DNA of 64,000 nt, taken from Carya illinoinensis. Taxonomy: Eukaryota > Streptophyta > Magnoliopsida > Fagales > Juglandaceae. The notes under the pieces were generated by a model. That model searched no databases. It had not been told where the DNA came from and saw only the letters and a program-made list of their open reading frames with translations. This document shows, in pieces, positions 59,800-64,000 of this stretch (the stretch's first letter is position 1; every line of letters starts with the position of its first letter). The translations under genes and the position numbers were made by a program. Where the stretch lies: assembly GCF_018687715.1 (NCBI RefSeq), contig NC_056752.1, positions 42,630,501 through 42,694,500 on the forward strand, given 5' to 3'.

Positions 59800-61004
59800 T
59801 TAATTATACGCAGCCATGAAGATGAAAAGGAGGGAGAGCTGAAGGGGCATCTCGAGATTCATTACAATAGCACCACTAGAAGAACCCGTGGCTGTCGTTG
59901 GAACTGTTTTAGATCCAGGTCCTGCATCCATTCACATGTGAACATGATATATAGTATTGATGTTACACATTTTGGTATGGTAAAATGATCCTTTAGTGCC
60001 TAAAATATCTAATGTTCTGGAAATACCGCAACTAAAACAGCCAATGATTGATGCTTTCAAATTGAAGAAGAATATGTAGAAGTAAATGAAAATCCACAGT
60101 AAACAATATCATATTTGCGACGCCTCTATGTAAAGGCAATAGTTGAAGTTGAACCGACTCTGTAATTAATATTTTATTTCATAGTCACTGCTAATCAAGG
60201 TGAGGTACTCGAACAGAAGGAAAGAAAAATTAATGGATGTAATCCTGACGTTTTACAGAAACTTCTTTTCATTGCTCAAGAGTTGGGATCAAGATTTTTC
60301 TTGAAAAAACAACAATGGGCAATTAAATGTTATTTTCGAAACAGATCTATTTGCTGGCCTTGGGAGAGCGTTGAAAGAAGCAGTTAGTATTCAGAGCAAG
60401 TAAAAATCCAGCCAAAACGCCAGTTTTTAGAACCATTTGTTTCGAATCTCAGATTGAAAGGTACCTGGTTCCGATGAGCTAGTTGCAGGGTTTGGCGTTT
60501 GATCTGAAGAGTCATTAGGTGCACCTTCGGGTGAACTTAGTGGGGAAGCGACAGGGGATGGTGCAGGTCCATTAGCAGCTGCAGGTCCATTAGCAGCTGT
60601 CCCAAATGAAGCTTAAGCAGCAAGCTCTATTTATGGAGTTCCAATTTAATGAAATCGAAAACTGTGTGAGTTGAAATTTATTTACCATTGCACTGGCTAA
60701 CCGGCGGAGTTTGCACATTGCAAGCACCTGGGAGCGCAAGAGCAAGTGTCTGGTTGATTGTTATACCCAATGATGCACCACCACCATTAAGCACCGTGCA
60801 AAGGCACTGTGGCTGGGATCGTACGGAACTAGCAAGTTGTGAGCAGCAGGAAGAAGATGGGGTTGAGGAGCTTCCTGTGATATAGTTGAGGCATGGAGCC
60901 AAGCCAACGAGGACACTGTTACAGCCTGATTGAGCAGCAGCTCTTGCAGATAGCATGCTAACTAGGACCACGACTAGAGCCATGTCAATCCCTCTAAAGG
61001 CCAT
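59800..61004 (-). CDS. GPI-anchored non-specific lipid transfer protein (LTPG), gene 2, three exons
   Basis: Exons 61004-60686, 60596-60465 and 59921-59800 join to 190 residues. The order is as in gene 1: signal peptide ending RAAAQSGC, eight-cysteine domain with all cysteines ([24 protein letters not shown]), a longer Pro/Ser/Ala linker encoded by exon 2, and a hydrophobic C-terminus (LQLSLLFIFMAAYN) after SSSGA, the likely GPI site. The first exon has exactly the same coding length (319 bases) and phase as gene 1. Exon 2 is 132 against 60 bases and begins with an 18-base direct repeat encoding AANGPA twice, which duplicates the splice acceptor (60596 or 60578). An in-frame upstream ATG at 61115 would add 37 residues before the signal peptide, so I prefer 61004. 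Confidence 0.94.
60563..60598 (-). repeat. 18-base tandem repeat spanning the exon 2 splice acceptor of LTPG2
   Basis: Two identical 18-base units (60563-60580 and 60581-60598) each contain CAG followed by CTGCTAATGG on the coding strand. Either CAG can serve as the acceptor, and the choice changes the protein by six residues without a frameshift. Confidence 0.85.
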
Positions 61005-62054
61005 GGAATGAAGGAAGTGGCTGAATAGCTTTGGTTGGGTGTGTCTCAGAAGCCTAGTAGCGATGTAAAATCGTTGGTTAGGTTGTAGTTTTGAGTTGCA
61101 TGGCTTTGAGTACATGATCAGTGGAGGGGACTGATTTATACATGCCCATCATTTCCAATTGCGGTGTATTTGGTAAACTAAACAAGCTATGTGTACCGAG
61201 GTAAGGTAAGGTCTACGAATCTCTTAACATTTTTTAAAAAAGAAATATTTGCAAGTCTGTGTAAAGGGATCTTAACACATCAACAACGTGGAAGATGTAT
61301 TGCACTCAAGACTTACAAGCAGAAAAACTCTTAAAATAAACCCATAACATATCATCATATTATAACATATCGACTGTCGAGGCCTATGTGTACAGTGTTT
61401 GCTAGGATCGCCTTTTCAATCTTCCTAAAATTGTTGCAAGCTGTATGTACGTCCTTAAAATCCTTGAGCAAGTTAGCAACTGCAGAGCAGAAATTGACCT
61501 GAAATGAGATGGGAAGATGCAATCGGTTCACCTAACAACCAAACTTCCTATCATCGAAGGACTGCAAGTTTATTCTAGAAGTAGAAGATGATACTGATAG
61601 GCACCTCCATCTCTCCACCCTGTTCCCTTTGTTACTCAGCTGCTGGCTGATGAAAAAAATACCCCAGGCTCAGGTGACTTGTTGAGAGCAAGTTTCACTG
61701 CATAAGCTCCATTAAAATCATAATCTTTCGGGCTTTTTGATTACCCAGGATCAAGAAGCATCTTTTGTTTTTTGTTTTTTCCCTCTCTCTGATTTCTTAG
61801 AGCCAAGTGTGCTTTAGGGGTTGGATCGAAGGTCTATCCACACGATAAACAGCCAAGTAGACAAAAATTTCCAATTAAGCAAGGGAGAGAGGTCTGGTGG
61901 CATGTCTCATTTGAAATAGCCTTGTAGGTATAAGAAGCAAGTGTTAAATCAATAAATTTTAAGTTTCAGTACCATTTAAAAGGTGGAGGTGCCAGGCCGA
62001 CTATTTTACAACCCAGTTCAGGAAAAGCCAATGTTATAGTTTCACTTCATCAAT
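61005..62054. other. intergenic region upstream of LTPG2
   Basis: Promoter and 5' UTR of LTPG2 lie in the first part; no motif stands out. The rest has no gene or repeat that I recognise. Confidence 0.4.

Positions 62055-62102
<48 letters not shown>
62055..62102. repeat. TA/TG dinucleotide microsatellite
   Basis: A short (TA)n followed by about eighteen TG units. Confidence 0.95.
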
Positions 62103-62103
<1 letters not shown>

Positions 62104-62348
62104 TGTTTGATTTGAAAATTAAATGCGTTCCATTCGAAAATAGAATCCATTAGGTTTGGTTCATAAACAGATATTGAAAGAAGTTTCTGGTTAATTACAG
62201 TCCTCATGCTTGCTTTAGGAGTTACGTTATAAGGAGTAGGCATAGGGAGTGTGGCCTTCAGGTGTGGTAGGATTTGTTGTGGGACAATTGGAGTCCCCTG
62301 ACTCAAGGCACTTCATTTTGTTAATGTTGAAGATTATGTGCATGAAGC

Positions 62349-62707
62349 AGGATTAACTGGTCCTGATGAATTCTGCAATGTGATTCAGCAGTGGAGGATA
62401 TCAGCCTGCTTGACTCCGCCGATCTTCTTTGCTCAGTTGATTCTGTTTGATTATGGTATTAAAAGTATACACATTTCACTACCATCAAATAGAAATTGAT
62501 AACTGGGTATAAACCTCTGGTCCTGATGAATTCATCAGGATTAACTGGTCCTGATGAATTCTGCAATGTGATTCAGCAGTGGAGGATATCAGCCTGCTTG
62601 ACTCCGCCGATCTTCTTTGCTCAGTTTATTCTGTTTGATTATGGTATTAAAAGTATACACATTTCACTACCATCAAATAGAAATTGATAACTGGGTATAA
62701 ACCTCTG
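62349..62707. repeat. near-perfect tandem duplication, 188-base period
   Basis: The block starting AGGATTAACTGG at 62349 recurs at 62537, and both run to AAACCTCTG (62519 and 62707). I find one substitution (CAGTTGATT against CAGTTTATT) between the copies. The junction 62521-62540 is a perfect 20-base palindrome. No credible protein is encoded. Confidence 0.9.
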
Positions 62708-63240
62708 CATGTTGGTGTTTTCCGAAAGTGAGAATCATGTTAGGATCGAACCATTTATGTTTGCAGAGAGATTCTAAATTGCTTCAGTGTGACAATGGCT
62801 GCTCTGGTTATGAAGTTTACACAGCCTTCAGGGGAATTCTCCGAACAATACTTTTTTCTTTTCATTTCTAAAATCATGTGCTGTCCTTCTCCCATTAAAA
62901 ACACAACCAAAAGACAGAAAAAAAGTGCATAGAAAATAAGATCGGAATTTCAGAGAGAGAGAGAGAGAGAGAGAAGAAGAAGAATTGAATGTAGCGATTT
63001 GTTCGAGGCCATAATCAAAACGAAAGAGATTTGATAGGCACGGAGAATCGCTCAGATTTTATTTTCTATCGCCAACCTTCAATGCAATTTGCGCCATCTT
63101 TTATAGACGCTCTTGCTCTGCAAATTGGCTTTTCTTCACAAAAATACAGAATACTAACGAAAAAGGGAACAATTTGAGAACAATGACGAAGAAAAGGAGG
63201 AAGAAAAGAGGCTAGTAGAGAAACTGGTTGATCGTCGAAA
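62708..63240. other. possible transcribed leader of an unrecognised minus-strand gene
   Basis: It holds a GA microsatellite (62952-62975). On the minus strand there are only very short frames after ATG codons (for example MAQIALKVGDRK near 63095), so no protein can be supported. Confidence 0.3.
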
Positions 63241-63257
63241 AGAATGGTTCAGAGTAC

Positions 63258-63292
63258 GTTTATAGGCGTCAGAACTAAAACCCTAACCCTAA
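63258..63292 (-). promoter_or_regulatory. promoter-like block: TATA box with telo-box
   Basis: On the minus strand TTAGGGTTAGGGTTTT (63292-63276) is followed about ten bases later by CCTATAAAC (63266-63258). Telo-boxes (AAACCCTAA in either orientation) beside TATA boxes are common in plant genes for translation components. No coding sequence was recognised downstream within the window. Confidence 0.4.
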
Positions 63293-64000
63293 TTGCTCTT
63301 CTAACTATGAAATGACATACCTGCCCATCTGCCTCGCGGACAGTTTGGAATGTGGACTCATTGGGCCTCACACAATTGCTGTTTAAATGGGCTTGAGTTG
63401 ATGGGCCCGTAATTCAAACAAAAATGATTTTAGGCCGAAATCCCAGGTTTTTATCTTTCTTAGTAGTGAAAGTGGTGAGATTTGAATATAAAACTATCAT
63501 AATATAATTTCCAACCAGCACCCAAAATAAACAAAAATATCACAGATATAAACCAACAATAATGCATCCAAACATCATTCAAGATAAGTTTTCTACACCT
63601 GTCCGTGAACTCTATTGTAGGTGTGCCATATTCCCTGCCTCGTCCATCCGCAATCCTGCCGAGCAGAATCACTCAACACTCAAACTACATGAAAACATCA
63701 CAGCCAGAGGGGATGAGGGAGAGGAAGATAGAGGAATTTAACCTCTGCATTTGGTTCTGCTACAACCCATTTAAAAACAAACAAACAAAATTCAGCCACA
63801 TTGCACCAGGAACACTACAGCTTAGGACCATTTCTGGAGCTTGCAATATGGGATCGATCAATGCCAGGCAAGAGGGTTTCTCCCACATTTTCCCCAATCT
63901 ATATAACCCAAACCAAAGTCCTCTGACTTAAAGATTTCCCTCATCTTTTGAGCATCTCTTTTCGCATTCACCGATTTCCATAAAATTCAACCTATGCTCA
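63293..64000. other. terminal region, no gene recognised
   Basis: Frames at 63460-63672 (minus) and 63605-63931 (plus) have no recognisable domain. This could be the edge of a neighbouring gene outside the window. Confidence 0.4.

Noticed and set aside
61005..61115. Upstream in-frame ATG of LTPG2 giving a 37-residue N-terminal extension
   Set aside because: The extension is basic and would bury the signal peptide; LTPG1 aligns with the start at 61004.
63276..63292. Interstitial telomere repeat
   Set aside because: Only two to three units are present, and next to a TATA box; a promoter telo-box is the simpler reading.

Overview
This is a plant nuclear window, most likely from a woody eudicot. 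The introns, plastid and mitochondrial targeting peptides, Pol II-type U2 snRNA promoters, GPI-anchored lipid transfer proteins and plant transposon families all point that way. The repeat style (tRNA-derived SINE, short Tourist-like MITEs) made me think of Juglandaceae or another Fagales lineage, but the sequence alone does not prove it.

Layout. 1-5.7 kb is AT-rich and non-genic, with a probable hAT-like element (3.9-4.75 kb). 5.78-13.34 kb (minus) is a nine-exon plastid folate-biopterin transporter gene. Its 3.2-kb first intron holds a SINE interrupted by two separate LINE insertions. 16.27-17.59 kb (minus) is a two-exon FLZ zinc-finger gene. 17.6-30.4 kb is AT-rich and carries many MITE-like repeats and a remarkable palindrome with three evenly spaced G-boxes. 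30.69-35.64 kb is a complete but dead Ty3/gypsy chromovirus-type LTR retrotransposon. 36.3-38.1 kb is an unclassified GC-richer repeat region with a 350-bp tandem duplication. 39.67-43.32 kb (plus) is a three-exon mitochondrial ribosomal protein uL14 gene (HUELLENLOS type).

44.2-50.4 kb holds three intronless GNAT acetyltransferase genes and two U2 snRNA genes. The second and third GNATs each lie downstream of a U2 gene on the minus strand, as if a [GNAT + U2] unit had been duplicated in tandem. A truncated copia 5' end lies between the two units. 51.44-53.08 kb (plus) is a three-exon CDC73/parafibromin gene of the Paf1 complex. 54.56-55.72 kb is another 5'-truncated LINE. 56.88-61.00 kb (minus) is a tandem pair of three-exon GPI-anchored lipid transfer protein genes. 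61-64 kb holds simple repeats, a near-perfect 188-bp tandem duplication and a promoter-like block without a recognised gene.

The genes do not form one pathway. The neighbourhood (folate transporter, FLZ, GNAT, CDC73, LTPG pair) recalls, from memory, Arabidopsis intervals around At2g32020-At2g32040 and At3g22550-At3g22620, so it is probably an ancient conserved block. No genuinely new enzymatic or defence system is evident. The most unusual signals are structural: the GNAT-U2 duplication, the G-box palindrome, ultra-short LINE-tail insertions with long target-site duplications, a duplicated in-frame splice acceptor, and a perfect hairpin at a gag deletion junction.
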